DNA of 38,885 nucleotides from Trebonia sp036501515 (GTDB lineage: Bacteria; Actinomycetota; Actinomycetes; Streptosporangiales; Streptosporangiaceae), in the NCBI GenBank assembly GCA_036501515.1, contig DASYAD010000295.1, positions 1 through 38,885 on the forward strand, given 5' to 3'. A model generated the notes under the pieces. The model was given only the letters and a program-made list of their open reading frames with translations, did no database searches and was not told the origin of the DNA. Both the position numbers and the translations under genes were made by a program. This document shows, in pieces, positions 14,768 through 22,228 of this stretch (positions are counted from its first letter, which is position 1; each line of letters begins with the position of its first letter).

Positions 14768-15373
14768 ATGACCGGTGACAGCCTCGTAACGGACGAGACA
14801 GCGCGCGAACGCCTGGTTAGCGCCGCCATCACCGCGTTCGCCGCCAAGGGCTTCCACGGGACGACCACCAGGGACATCGCCACCTCGGCGGGGCTCAGCC
14901 CGGCCGGGGTGTACGTGCACTATCCGTCCAAGGAAGAACTGCTGTTCAGCATCACGGAGGAAGGGCACCGCGGCGTGCTGGCCGAGATGCGGGCGGCCTC
15001 GGCGCGGGCGGATGACCCGGCAGGCAAGCTCGTCTCGATCGTGCGAGCCTTCGCGCTGTGGCACGCCGAGCGTCACACCCGCGCGCGGATCGTCAACTAC
15101 GAACTGACCGCGCTGACTCCCGAGCACTACGCGGTGATCAACGGCATCAGGCGGCTGATCACGGCCGAGCTTGAGCAGGTGGTCGAGGCCGGACAGCTGG
15201 ACGGGTCGTTCGATGTCGCCGACGTCCGGATGACCACCGGCTCGCTGCTGTCGCTCGGCATCGATGTCTCCCGCTGGTACCAGAACACCGGGCACATCAC
15301 GCCGCAGCAGATCGCCGACCACCACGTCCACCTGGCACTGCGCATCGTGGGTGCCCGGCCGCGTGGCCGCTAG
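14768..15373 (+). CDS. TetR-family transcriptional regulator (KstR2-like architecture)
   Basis: The ATG at 14768 has GGAG 8 bp upstream; the 201-residue product has a TetR helix-turn-helix at residues 12-60 (TTTRDIATSAGLSPAGVYVHYPSKEELLF). The C-terminal ligand domain ends in SLGIDVSRWYQNTGHITPQQIADHHVHLAL, like the end of KstR2-type regulators that sense CoA thioesters. It is the last gene of the ligase operon, 19 bp after the ACAD. It is the best candidate for binding the five TAAGC-N4-GCTTA sites in this window and responding to a pathway acyl-CoA. Its TAG stop directly abuts the stop of the convergent CoA-transferase gene, with no space for a terminator. Confidence 0.88.
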   Translation: MTGDSLVTDETARERLVSAAITAFAAKGFHGTTTRDIATSAGLSPAGVYVHYPSKEELLFSITEEGHRGVLAEMRAASARADDPAGKLVSIVRAFALWHAERHTRARIVNYELTALTPEHYAVINGIRRLITAELEQVVEAGQLDGSFDVADVRMTTGSLLSLGIDVSRWYQNTGHITPQQIADHHVHLALRIVGARPRGR

Positions 15374-16138
15374 TCAGCGCAGGTAAATCCGCCGCGGGTC
15401 GAGGTCCTGCCGCAGCAGCCGCAGTTCCTCGGCGCTCGGCGGATCGGTTTCCCTGACGCCGTCGGCCACCGTCAGCGGCCAGCCGGTCGCCGCGCGGACC
15501 TCGTCGATCCTGACTCCTGGGTTCACCGCGCTGAGCGTGAGTTCGCCGGCTTCTCCGCTCAGCACGCCCAGCGGGGTGATCAGCCGGGTGACGCCCCGGC
15601 CGCTCGCCTGACGCTGCCCGGCCGGCCCGGTCAGGCCCGGCGCCGGCGATGTCACGAAGTCGAGTTCCCGCACCAGGGTCTGCACGCTGTGCCTGCGCAT
15701 GACCACGAAAACCTCGCGCGCGTGCGCCATGACCTCGATGGCGCCGCCGGAGCCCGGCAGGCGGTGCCCGGGCCGCGCATACGTGCCGCCGATGAGGGTG
15801 GAGTTGAGGCTGCCGTACCGGTCGATCTGGGCGGCGCCGAGAAAACCGACGTCGATGCGCTGGCCGAAGATCATGTAACCGAACAGCTGCGGCATCGCCA
15901 GCACGCCCTCGGCCCCGGTCACCAGCATCGAGTCGGAGATGCTGGTGGGCAGGTCGATCGGGTGGGCACCGGTCACCCCGGACTCGTAGACGATCTCGAT
16001 GTCCGGCGCGCAGGTCAGCTGGGCCAGTGACACCGCCAGCGTGGGCAGGCCGTGCCCGGCGAACACCACCCGGCGGCCCGCCAGTTCACGCGCGGCAAGC
16101 ACGGTCAGCAACTCGGAGGTCGTCACCTGCCCGGTCAT
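15374..16138 (-). CDS. CoA-transferase beta subunit (glutaconate CoA-transferase B / IpdB-like)
   Basis: The 254-residue product belongs to the class I CoA-transferase beta-subunit family. It has LAQLTCAPDIEIVYESGVTG, where E52 aligns with the catalytic glutamate of glutaconate CoA-transferase, then FGYMIFGQRIDVGFLGAAQIDRYGSLNST and the C-terminal GVRIDEVRAATGWPL. Retention of the glutamate argues for true CoA transfer rather than the hydrolase-like ring cleavage of IpdAB, where the machinery is modified. The ATG lies in an ATGA overlap with the alpha-subunit gene, as expected for a 1:1 complex. It is the last gene of the SDR-MDR-alpha-beta operon, read towards the TetR gene. Confidence 0.87.
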   Translation of the reverse strand: MTGQVTTSELLTVLAARELAGRRVVFAGHGLPTLAVSLAQLTCAPDIEIVYESGVTGAHPIDLPTSISDSMLVTGAEGVLAMPQLFGYMIFGQRIDVGFLGAAQIDRYGSLNSTLIGGTYARPGHRLPGSGGAIEVMAHAREVFVVMRRHSVQTLVRELDFVTSPAPGLTGPAGQRQASGRGVTRLITPLGVLSGEAGELTLSAVNPGVRIDEVRAATGWPLTVADGVRETDPPSAEELRLLRQDLDPRRIYLR

Positions 16139-17091
16139 CGCGGTTCCCCCTCGCTGCCGCGGCCCGCCGGCTTGAGCCGCCGGCGGCCGTAGTTCACCGT
16201 CCCCGACAGTGCCTCGTCGACCCGCACCCGTTCGAGCGCCTCAGGAGCGAGCCGGGCGAGGTACTCCGCATGGCCGGCCGTGTCCCTGACGTAGGCATCC
16301 ACCCAGCGCCGCACCGCGCCCGCGGTGCGCCCCATCTCCGACCACTCGCGGAAGCACCGGTCGTCACGTTCGTAATAGCCCTGGACCGAAGCCGGGTACG
16401 CCCCAAGCGGGCACTCGACCACGGCGTCGACCACCTGCGACGGCACGATGGTGCGGTTCGGGTCGGCACGGATCACGTCGTCGCCGACGATTTCCTCGAC
16501 CGTGACGATCACCCGGCGGCCGGCGAACGCGACCTCCTGCTGCACCCCGAGGATTCCCCAGGCCTGCACGTTCCCCCGGCGGTCGGACCGCTGCGCGTGG
16601 ATGACAGAGACATCCGGGTTGAGCGGCGGCACCACGCTGACCTGCTGGCCGCTGTACGGATCGGTGACCCGGCGGATCAGGTCGTTCGCCGCCAGCAGGT
16701 CGCTGCCTTCGTAGGAGCGGACCGGGTAGAAGGGCAGCTTCGCCGCGCCAGCCTGGTAGCGCGCGATCATCCCGCCGTGGCTGTACTCCTCAAAGCTGAA
16801 CGCCTCGCTGCCGCTCTCGAGCGCCCGCCGCAGTTCGTGCAGCGAGCCGCCTGAGCTGTTGCCGATGAACGAGGAGACCAGCTTGCGGGCACAGCCAGCG
16901 GCGATGAGCTGGTCGATCATCATGTCGCAGGACATACGGCAGATGGTCAGCTCCCCGATGCCCTGCCGGATGATCTCGTGCGCGGCCGCCATCGGGACGA
17001 GGTGCCCGAACCCCTCGAGCGCCACGGTCATGCCGGGCTTGACGTAGGCCGCGATGGCCTCGGACAGCGTCGTGACCCGGCTGGCCGTCAT
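16135..17091 (-). CDS. CoA-transferase alpha subunit (glutaconate CoA-transferase A / IpdA-like)
   Basis: The 318-residue protein matches alpha subunits of class I CoA-transferases. It starts with LSEAIAAYVKPGMTVALEGFGHLVPMAAAHEIIRQG and contains SSFIGNSSGGSLHELRRALE, PFYPVRSYEGSDLL, VSVIHAQRSDRRGNVQAWG and a glycine-rich Rossmann-like core. Alpha subunits bind CoA while the glutamate comes from beta, here the overlapping downstream gene. Together they would move CoA from a donor thioester to a free acid, or the reverse. The start lies 17 bp after the MDR gene stop. The first residues (MTASRVTT) are the only unclear part of the start choice. Confidence 0.88.
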   Translation of the reverse strand: MTASRVTTLSEAIAAYVKPGMTVALEGFGHLVPMAAAHEIIRQGIGELTICRMSCDMMIDQLIAAGCARKLVSSFIGNSSGGSLHELRRALESGSEAFSFEEYSHGGMIARYQAGAAKLPFYPVRSYEGSDLLAANDLIRRVTDPYSGQQVSVVPPLNPDVSVIHAQRSDRRGNVQAWGILGVQQEVAFAGRRVIVTVEEIVGDDVIRADPNRTIVPSQVVDAVVECPLGAYPASVQGYYERDDRCFREWSEMGRTAGAVRRWVDAYVRDTAGHAEYLARLAPEALERVRVDEALSGTVNYGRRRLKPAGRGSEGEPR

Positions 17092-17108
17092 CGCTGTTAC
17101 CCCTCACT

Positions 17109-18107
17109 TCAGGCGACGTAGGCGATCCGGCCGACGGTACGTCCGTCGGCGAGCTGCTGCACGGACGCCGCGATGTCTTCGATGCCCACCCGGCGCGAAA
17201 CGAGCGGGCGCAGCAGGCCGGCGTCGGCCATCCGCGTCAGTTCGGCCTGGCAGGCCGCCACCGCCCGGGGGTCGCGGTTCCTGTACAGCCCCCAGTGCAG
17301 GCCGATCACCGCGTAGTTCTTGATCAGGGCATGGTTGAGGCGAACCTGCTGAATCTCGCCGCCCGCGAAGCCGATGAGGACAATTCTTCCCTCGAAGGCG
17401 ATGCACTTGGTCGAGCGCTGGTACGTGTCACCGCCGACCGGGTCGTAGACGACATCGGCGCCGCGGCCGCCGGTCACCTCGTTCACCACCGCGACGAAGT
17501 CCTGGCTGAGCCGGTCGATCACCACGTCCGCCCCGAGCTCCCTGGCGTACCTGGCCTTCTCCGGGCCTCCCGCGACCGCGATGACGCGGGCGTCGGCGGC
17601 CTTGCCCAGCTGGACGGCGGCGCTGCCGACCCCGCCTGCCGCCGCGTGCACGAGCAGCCACTCGCCCTCGCGCAGGCGGGCCCGCCGGTGCAGGGCGAAC
17701 CAGCTGGTCTGGTAGCCGAGGTACAGCGAGGCCGCCTGGGCGTCGTCGAGGGATTCCGCCGCGGGGAACGTGCTCGCCTCGGCCATCAGCGCGTACTCGG
17801 CGAAGGAACCGGACGGCAGCACGCTCGACCCGACGACCCGGTCTCCCGCGGCGAACGCGGTGACGCCCGGTCCTGTTGTCTCCACGATCCCGCACAGCTC
17901 GACGCCGAGGGTGAACGGTAGCTCGGGTTTCACCTGGTAGGTACCCCGGCACATGAGGGCGTCGGGGAAGTTGGCGGGCGCGGCGAGGACCCGGACCAGC
18001 AGCTGGCCCGCGCCAGGCGACGGGAGGGGAATGGCGGCCAGCCGCATCGCCTCGGCCGGCTCGCCCAGGCGTTCCACCGTCCAGGCGCGCATGACCGGGC
18101 CGCTCAC
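17109..18107 (-). CDS. zinc-free MDR-family NADPH:quinone oxidoreductase / enoyl reductase
   Basis: The 332-residue product is a medium-chain dehydrogenase/reductase of the quinone oxidoreductase type. Its GroES-like N-terminal domain has PANFPDALMCRGTYQ and LPFTLGVELCGIV. The Rossmann fold begins WLLVHAAAGGVGSAAVQLGKA (near residue 150), and VVYDPVGGDTYQRS follows. The structural- and catalytic-zinc cysteines of alcohol dehydrogenases are missing, so reduction of a conjugated C=C or a quinone by NADPH is expected. The GTG at 18107 forms a GTGA overlap with the SDR stop; the ATG five codons later is an alternative start. It belongs to the SDR-MDR-CoA-transferase operon behind operator site 2. 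Confidence 0.88.
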   Translation of the reverse strand: MSGPVMRAWTVERLGEPAEAMRLAAIPLPSPGAGQLLVRVLAAPANFPDALMCRGTYQVKPELPFTLGVELCGIVETTGPGVTAFAAGDRVVGSSVLPSGSFAEYALMAEASTFPAAESLDDAQAASLYLGYQTSWFALHRRARLREGEWLLVHAAAGGVGSAAVQLGKAADARVIAVAGGPEKARYARELGADVVIDRLSQDFVAVVNEVTGGRGADVVYDPVGGDTYQRSTKCIAFEGRIVLIGFAGGEIQQVRLNHALIKNYAVIGLHWGLYRNRDPRAVAACQAELTRMADAGLLRPLVSRRVGIEDIAASVQQLADGRTVGRIAYVA

Positions 18108-18925
18108 CGGGCGGCCGCGGCCGACGGTGCGGACCCCGCGCCGGGAGGCGACGGGGCGCGGCCGACCGGCTGGCCGCCGGGATCGCGCGGGCCGGGGATG
18201 CCGCGGAAGGCGAACGGCGCGGCCGGGCGTCCCGGCTGCACGTACCAGGCCTCGCCGCCCCGGTCGCTTGCCAGCACGGCGAACACCGCCTCGGCCACGG
18301 CCGACGGCTCAAGCAGCGGGATCTGCGCGTCGGCGATCACCGGCCGGATGCGGTCCACCATCGTCGTGTCGGTGAAGCCCGGACATACCGCGTTGATCAG
18401 CACGTTCTCTTCCCGCAGCCGCGGGCCGAGTGCGCGTACCAGCCCGACGGCGGCGTGCTTGCTCGCGCAGTAGATGGGGTCACTGGTCGTGCCGGTGAGG
18501 CCGGCCAGGCTCGCGGTAACGACGATCCGGCCGCCGCCGCGCTGGCGCAGCGCGGGGAGGGCGGCGTTCACGCCGAAGACAGGACCGTCGATGTTCACGC
18601 CCATCTCCCGGCGGTAGGCCGCTAGGTCGAAGTCGGGCCCGAGCCGGAGGTCGAGCACGACGCCGGCGTTGAGCAGGGCGACGTCCAGGCCCCCGTAACG
18701 CTCGACAGCGGCCCGCACCGCGCTGGCCGAGTCCTCAGGACGGGTCACGTCACACCGCACGGCGGCTCCGCCGAGACGGCTGGCCAGTCGCTGTACCGCA
18801 TCGGAATCGAGGTCGGCGAGCAGCACGGAAGCGCCTGCGCCGGCCGCCATCTCGGCCAGGCAGGTGCCGATACCGCCCGCGGCGCCGGTCACCAGGACAA
18901 CCTTGCCGCTCAAGTCGTCAGTCAC
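18104..18925 (-). CDS. short-chain dehydrogenase/reductase
   Basis: Read from GTG 18925 (VTDDLSGKVV), with GAGGGAG upstream, this SDR has 273 residues. It shows TGAAGGIG (13-20), LADLD after strand 2, LNAG (85-88) and the catalytic S139, Y152 and K156 (YCASKHA). The segment ARLREENVLINAVCPGFTDTTM is typical, though the family's C-terminal FVTGQxxxxDGG is replaced by a long Pro/Gly/Ala-rich tail (from about residue 235) lacking a cofactor-loop motif. Upstream in-frame ATGs at 18940 and 18985 have no ribosome site and run into or past operator site 2. First gene of the minus-strand operon. Likely oxidises a hydroxyacyl-CoA; substrate unknown. Confidence 0.87.
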   Translation of the reverse strand: MTDDLSGKVVLVTGAAGGIGTCLAEMAAGAGASVLLADLDSDAVQRLASRLGGAAVRCDVTRPEDSASAVRAAVERYGGLDVALLNAGVVLDLRLGPDFDLAAYRREMGVNIDGPVFGVNAALPALRQRGGGRIVVTASLAGLTGTTSDPIYCASKHAAVGLVRALGPRLREENVLINAVCPGFTDTTMVDRIRPVIADAQIPLLEPSAVAEAVFAVLASDRGGEAWYVQPGRPAAPFAFRGIPGPRDPGGQPVGRAPSPPGAGSAPSAAAAR

Positions 18926-18943
18926 GACACTCCCTCGCATCTC

Positions 18944-18957
18944 TAAGCGCTTGCTTA
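18944..18957. promoter_or_regulatory. operator site 2 of the TAAGC-N4-GCTTA family
   Basis: TAAGC and GCTTA flank GCTT. The site is 18 bp upstream of the SDR start (18925) of the minus-strand SDR-MDR-CoA-transferase operon. It is 103 bp from site 3, which serves the divergent thiolase operon. Confidence 0.68.
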
Positions 18958-19037
18958 CCATCGCTCCCGGCGGGCGTCTTGTCAAGCCCGCGGCGGTGGC
19001 GGCCGCGGTTGCCGAGGGTTGACTACGGCGCCCTGGC

Positions 19038-19066
19038 TTGACAGGATAAGCGATCGCTTAGTCATG
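19038..19066 (+). promoter_or_regulatory. promoter with operator site 3 (TAAGC-N4-GCTTA) in its spacer
   Basis: A consensus -35 TTGACA (19038-19043) is followed by the perfect 14-bp palindrome TAAGCGATCGCTTA (19047-19060). A weak -10 would fall at about 19060-19066 (AGTCAT/GTCATG). A repressor bound here would block polymerase directly. The thiolase start is at 19118, giving a roughly 45-bp leader. Confidence 0.65.
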
Positions 19067-19117
19067 GAGCCGCCCCGGCCGGGGCCGGTCAGACGTGAGC
19101 GGTTGGGAGACCCACGC

Positions 19118-20377
19118 ATGCCAGACGCCGTGATCGTCGCCGCGGCCCGGACCCCTATCGGCCGCGCGTACAAGGGATCGCTTGCCAGCCTGCGCCCGGA
19201 TGACCTGACGGTCAATGCCGTTGAAGCGGCCCTGGCCCAGGTGCCGTCCCTTGACCCCCAGACCATCGACGACCTGATGGTCGGGTGCGGGTCGCCGGGC
19301 GGTGAGCAGGGATTCAACCTCGCCCGGGTGGTCACGGTCCTGCTCGGGCTCGACGCCGTGCCAGGCACCACCGTCACCCGTTACTGCGCGTCGTCGCTGC
19401 AGACCACCCGGATGGCGATGCACGCGATCCGGGCCGGCGAAGGGCACGTGTTCGTCTCCGCCGGGGTCGAGTGCGTCAGCCGCGCCCGCCAGGGCACCAG
19501 CGACAACCCGCCGGCCGACCCGGGAGCCGACCCCCGCGACCGCAGCCGCAACCCGTGGCGGAACCCGGTGTTCGAGCCCGCCCAGTCGGTGACCGGCGAG
19601 CGGTCCGCGAGCGGCGCCGGGCAGTGGACCGACCCGCGGGCGGACGGGCAGCTGCCGGACATCTACATCGCCATGGGCCAGACCGCCGAGAACGTCGCCC
19701 AGGTCAAAGGGGTGTCACGGCGGGATCAGGACGAGTTCGGCGTCCGCTCGCAGAACCTGGCAGAGAAGGCGATCGCGGACGGGTTCTGGGCCAGGGAGAT
19801 CACCCCGGTCGAGCTCGCCGACGGCACCGTGGTGGCCGCCGATGACGGGCCAAGGGCCGGGGTCACCTACGAGGCGGTGTCCCAGCTGAAGCCGGTCTTC
19901 CGGCCGGACGGCACGGTCACTGCGGGCAACTGCTGCCCGCTCAACGACGGCGCCGCCGCCCTGGTCGTCATGAGCGACGTGCGGGCGCGTGAACTGGGGA
20001 TCACCCCGCTGGCGCGGATCGTGGCGACCGGGGTGTCGGCGCTGTCTCCCGAGCTGATGGGGCTCGGCCCGGTCGAGGCGACCCGCCGTGCCCTCGCGCT
20101 GGCGGGGATGGGCATCGGCGACATCGACCTGGTCGAGATCAACGAGGCTTTCGCCGCCCAGGTGCTTGCCTCGCAGCGCGAGCTCGGCATCGACCTCGGC
20201 CGGCTCAACGTCAACGGGGGAGCCATCGCGGTGGGCCACCCGTTCGGTATGACCGGTGCCCGGATTTCCACCACGCTGATCAACTCGCTGCGCACGCACG
20301 ACAAGCAGTTCGGGCTCGAGACGATGTGCGTAGGCGGCGGACAGGGCATGGCGATGATCGTCGAGCGCCTGTCGTGA
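19118..20377 (+). CDS. acetyl-CoA acyltransferase (thiolase II, FadA-type)
   Basis: From ATG 19118, with GGGAGA 7 bp upstream, the 419-residue product carries the full degradative thiolase set. The nucleophile is C90 (RYCASSLQ), the general base H374 (GHPFGMTGAR) and the second active cysteine C404 (TMCVGGGQG), with NEAFAAQVL before them. A hydrophilic insert of about 40 residues rich in Asp, Pro and Arg (near 125-170) is common in FadA-like actinobacterial enzymes. It should cleave a 3-ketoacyl-CoA with CoA, releasing acetyl- or propionyl-CoA. The upstream frame extension overlaps the promoter and operator and is rejected. The GTGA overlap with the next SDR shows an operon. Confidence 0.93.
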   Translation: MPDAVIVAAARTPIGRAYKGSLASLRPDDLTVNAVEAALAQVPSLDPQTIDDLMVGCGSPGGEQGFNLARVVTVLLGLDAVPGTTVTRYCASSLQTTRMAMHAIRAGEGHVFVSAGVECVSRARQGTSDNPPADPGADPRDRSRNPWRNPVFEPAQSVTGERSASGAGQWTDPRADGQLPDIYIAMGQTAENVAQVKGVSRRDQDEFGVRSQNLAEKAIADGFWAREITPVELADGTVVAADDGPRAGVTYEAVSQLKPVFRPDGTVTAGNCCPLNDGAAALVVMSDVRARELGITPLARIVATGVSALSPELMGLGPVEATRRALALAGMGIGDIDLVEINEAFAAQVLASQRELGIDLGRLNVNGGAIAVGHPFGMTGARISTTLINSLRTHDKQFGLETMCVGGGQGMAMIVERLS

Positions 20378-21135
20378 CGGCCGCGGTACGGTTCGCGGGG
20401 CAGTCGGCGGTGGTCACCGGCGCGAGCCGGGGGATCGGGCTGGCGATCGCCAGGCAGCTGGCCGCCGACGGCGCCCGGGTCTGCGTGACCGGCCGCGACG
20501 CCGACGCGCTGGCCGCCGCGGTGCGGGAACTGCGGGAGACCGGGACCGTGATCGGCGTGCCTGGCAAGGCCGATGACCCGGCCCATCAGGCCGACGTGAT
20601 CGAGCGGACGCTGCGCGAGTTCGGCTCGGTCGACATGCTGGTGAACAACGCCGGGACCAATCCCGTGTTCGGCGGCGTGATCGATATCAGCGCCGCCGCC
20701 GCCCGCAAGATCTTCGAGGTCAACGCGCTCGCCCCGCTTTCCTGGACACAGCAGGCCCACCGGGCCTGGATGGGCGCGCACGGTGGCGGCATCGTCAACG
20801 TCACGTCGGTGGCGGGTCTGCGGCCCGCCCCCGGCATCGGGTTCTACGGCGCGAGCAAGGCGATGCTGGCCCACCTGACCAGGGAGCTGGCGGTGGAGAT
20901 CGGCCCGGCGGTCCGGGTCAACGCGGTGGCCCCGGCCGTCGTGAAGACCCGTTTCGCCCAGGCCCTGTACGCCGAGCGCGAGGACGAGGTGGCCGCGGGC
21001 TATCCGCTCAAGCGTCTGGGCGTTCCGGCTGACGTGGCCGGCGCGGTCGCGTTCCTGCTGTCCGCCGAGGCCTCCTGGATCACCGGTCAGGTGCTCGTCC
21101 TCGACGGCGGGGTGACGCTGGCGGGAGGGCACTGA
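20374..21135 (+). CDS. short-chain dehydrogenase/reductase, FabG-like
   Basis: The GTG at 20374 overlaps the thiolase stop (GTGA) and gives a 253-residue SDR with TGASRGIG (15-22), NNAG (91-94), S145, Y158 and K162 (YGASKAML) and a normal ITGQVLVLDGG end. The TGRD after strand 2 places an Arg (R41) where NADP(H)-preferring SDRs often have one. Coupling to a thiolase suggests it makes the thiolase substrate by oxidising a 3-hydroxyacyl-CoA, although NADP preference would fit a reductase. It is the second and last gene of the site-3 operon. The GntR gene that follows has its own dyad 92 bp downstream. Confidence 0.9.
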   Translation: MTAAVRFAGQSAVVTGASRGIGLAIARQLAADGARVCVTGRDADALAAAVRELRETGTVIGVPGKADDPAHQADVIERTLREFGSVDMLVNNAGTNPVFGGVIDISAAAARKIFEVNALAPLSWTQQAHRAWMGAHGGGIVNVTSVAGLRPAPGIGFYGASKAMLAHLTRELAVEIGPAVRVNAVAPAVVKTRFAQALYAEREDEVAAGYPLKRLGVPADVAGAVAFLLSAEASWITGQVLVLDGGVTLAGGH

Positions 21136-21164
21136 GATCCGGTGGAGGTCGCCGACCATGGATC

Positions 21165-21193
21165 TTGTGAATCCGGCACTTTTAGTGCACATT
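21165..21193 (+). promoter_or_regulatory. promoter-like region with GCACT-TTT-AGTGC dyad before the GntR gene
   Basis: The dyad GCACT / AGTGC (21176-21188) lies in the spacer between a -35-like TTGTGA (21165-21170) and a weak -10 CACATT (21188-21193; 17-bp spacing). It is 39 bp before the regulator start at 21227, so autoregulation is plausible. The same core occurs in the larger palindrome at 30013-30037. Confidence 0.42.
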
Positions 21194-21226
21194 TGGTACG
21201 CAACACGGTCCGAGCGCGGGAGCACC

Positions 21227-22036
21227 ATGGGGAACAGTGATCGCCAGGGCTCGGGAAGGGGGGCCGCCGGCGGCCCGGCGGCTGCCGGCGGTACTCGTGC
21301 CGCGGGCTCCCTGCGCCCGCGCGCGCTGGTGGAACGGGGGATAAGATCGGCCATTCTGGGCGGCGACCTCGCCCCCGGGCAGCGGCTGCCTGGCGAGTTC
21401 GAGCTCGCGACCGAGTACGGGGTGAGCCGCACGACGGTGCGCGAAGCCCTGCGTGCGCTCACCGCGCAGAGCCTCATCCGCAAGGTGCCGGGGGCCGGCG
21501 GCGGCAGCTTCGTGCAGGCGGTGGACATCAGTTCATTCGGCCGGTCGCTGAGCCAGTCCATTCACCGGCTGGCGCAGCTCGGCGGAGCCCCCTTCGAGGA
21601 GATGTCGCTGATGCGCCAGTTCCTCGAGATCCCCGCCGTGCGGCTGGCCGCCGCGCACCGCAGCGACGCCGAGCTGGCGACGCTGCACGCCCTGGTGGAC
21701 GAGGAAAAGCAGATATCAGTTGACGACCCGCGGGTATCAGAGGCCGACGCCGAGTTCCACGGCACGATCGCGGCGGCCTCGGGCAACCGGCTGCTCGCGT
21801 CGTTCGTTCAGGCCCTGCACCGCGACACCGAGCCGGTGCACTACCTGAGGCTGTCGCCCGAGGTCGGCCGCACGACGGTGCGCCAGCATCAGCGCATCGT
21901 CCGGGCGATCAGGGACCGCGACGCCGACGCGGCTGAACGCGAGATGACGGCCCATCTCAGTTACCTGCGCGCGCAGTACTCGGCGCGGATCGAGTCGTCG
22001 CTGTCCGGCGATGCCTCGACGGCAGACGACGACTAA
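21227..22036 (+). CDS. GntR-family transcriptional regulator with FCD domain (FadR-like)
   Basis: The ATG at 21227 has GGGAG upstream; the product has 269 residues. After a Gly/Ala-rich leader of about 30 residues comes the winged helix: PRALVERGIRSAILGGDLAPGQRLPGEFELATEYGVSR, TTVREALRALTAQSLIRKVPGAGGGSFV. The C-terminal all-helical FCD domain has the usual acidic and histidine ligand residues (EADAEFHGTIAAASGN, RQHQRIVRAIRDRDADAAEREMTAHLSYL). FCD regulators bind carboxylic acids or acyl-CoAs. It stands between the thiolase operon and the ABC importer operon. The upstream in-frame ATG at 21158 falls within the promoter region and has no ribosome site. Confidence 0.9.
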   Translation: MGNSDRQGSGRGAAGGPAAAGGTRAAGSLRPRALVERGIRSAILGGDLAPGQRLPGEFELATEYGVSRTTVREALRALTAQSLIRKVPGAGGGSFVQAVDISSFGRSLSQSIHRLAQLGGAPFEEMSLMRQFLEIPAVRLAAAHRSDAELATLHALVDEEKQISVDDPRVSEADAEFHGTIAAASGNRLLASFVQALHRDTEPVHYLRLSPEVGRTTVRQHQRIVRAIRDRDADAAEREMTAHLSYLRAQYSARIESSLSGDASTADDD

Positions 22037-22050
22037 TTAGCCAGCGCTTA
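22037..22050. promoter_or_regulatory. operator site 4, TAAGC-N4-GCTTA family (one mismatch)
   Basis: TTAGC and GCTTA flank CAGC, immediately after the GntR stop codon. Its centre is 55 bp from that of site 5, close to five helical turns, so the two sites could be bound cooperatively upstream of the importer operon. Confidence 0.5.
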
Positions 22051-22091
22051 CCGGGTGCCGGACGGCACGGGTGTTACCTGGAAAAATGAGG

Positions 22092-22131
22092 TAAGCAAGC
22101 GCTTGACTAGTTTTTAAATGTCCGACAGTAT
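22092..22131 (+). promoter_or_regulatory. importer promoter overlapped by operator site 5
   Basis: Operator TAAGC-AAGC-GCTTG (22092-22105; one mismatch) runs into a -35 TTGACT (22103-22108). After a 17-bp spacer comes CAGTAT (22126-22131) as a -10. Transcription would start near 22138, which rules out the ATG at 22118 as the importer start and supports the GTG at 22229. Confidence 0.58.
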
Positions 22132-22228
22132 GGCTGACGTCGCCCATGCGACCTGCGTCACAGCGCCAGTAGCGCGAGGCGGCTACCCGTTGCCCCGCGT
22201 GAGATCGGCCCAGACGGTGGAGGAGCCA

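Noticed and set aside
19867..21561. 564-residue minus-strand open frame across thiolase, SDR and GntR genes
   Set aside because: It spans three well-supported genes, has low-complexity composition and no recognisable motif.
22118..22228. Longer N-terminus of the first ABC ATPase from ATG 22118
   Set aside because: The promoter -10 (22126-22131) lies within this stretch, so it would not be fully transcribed; the added residues match nothing.
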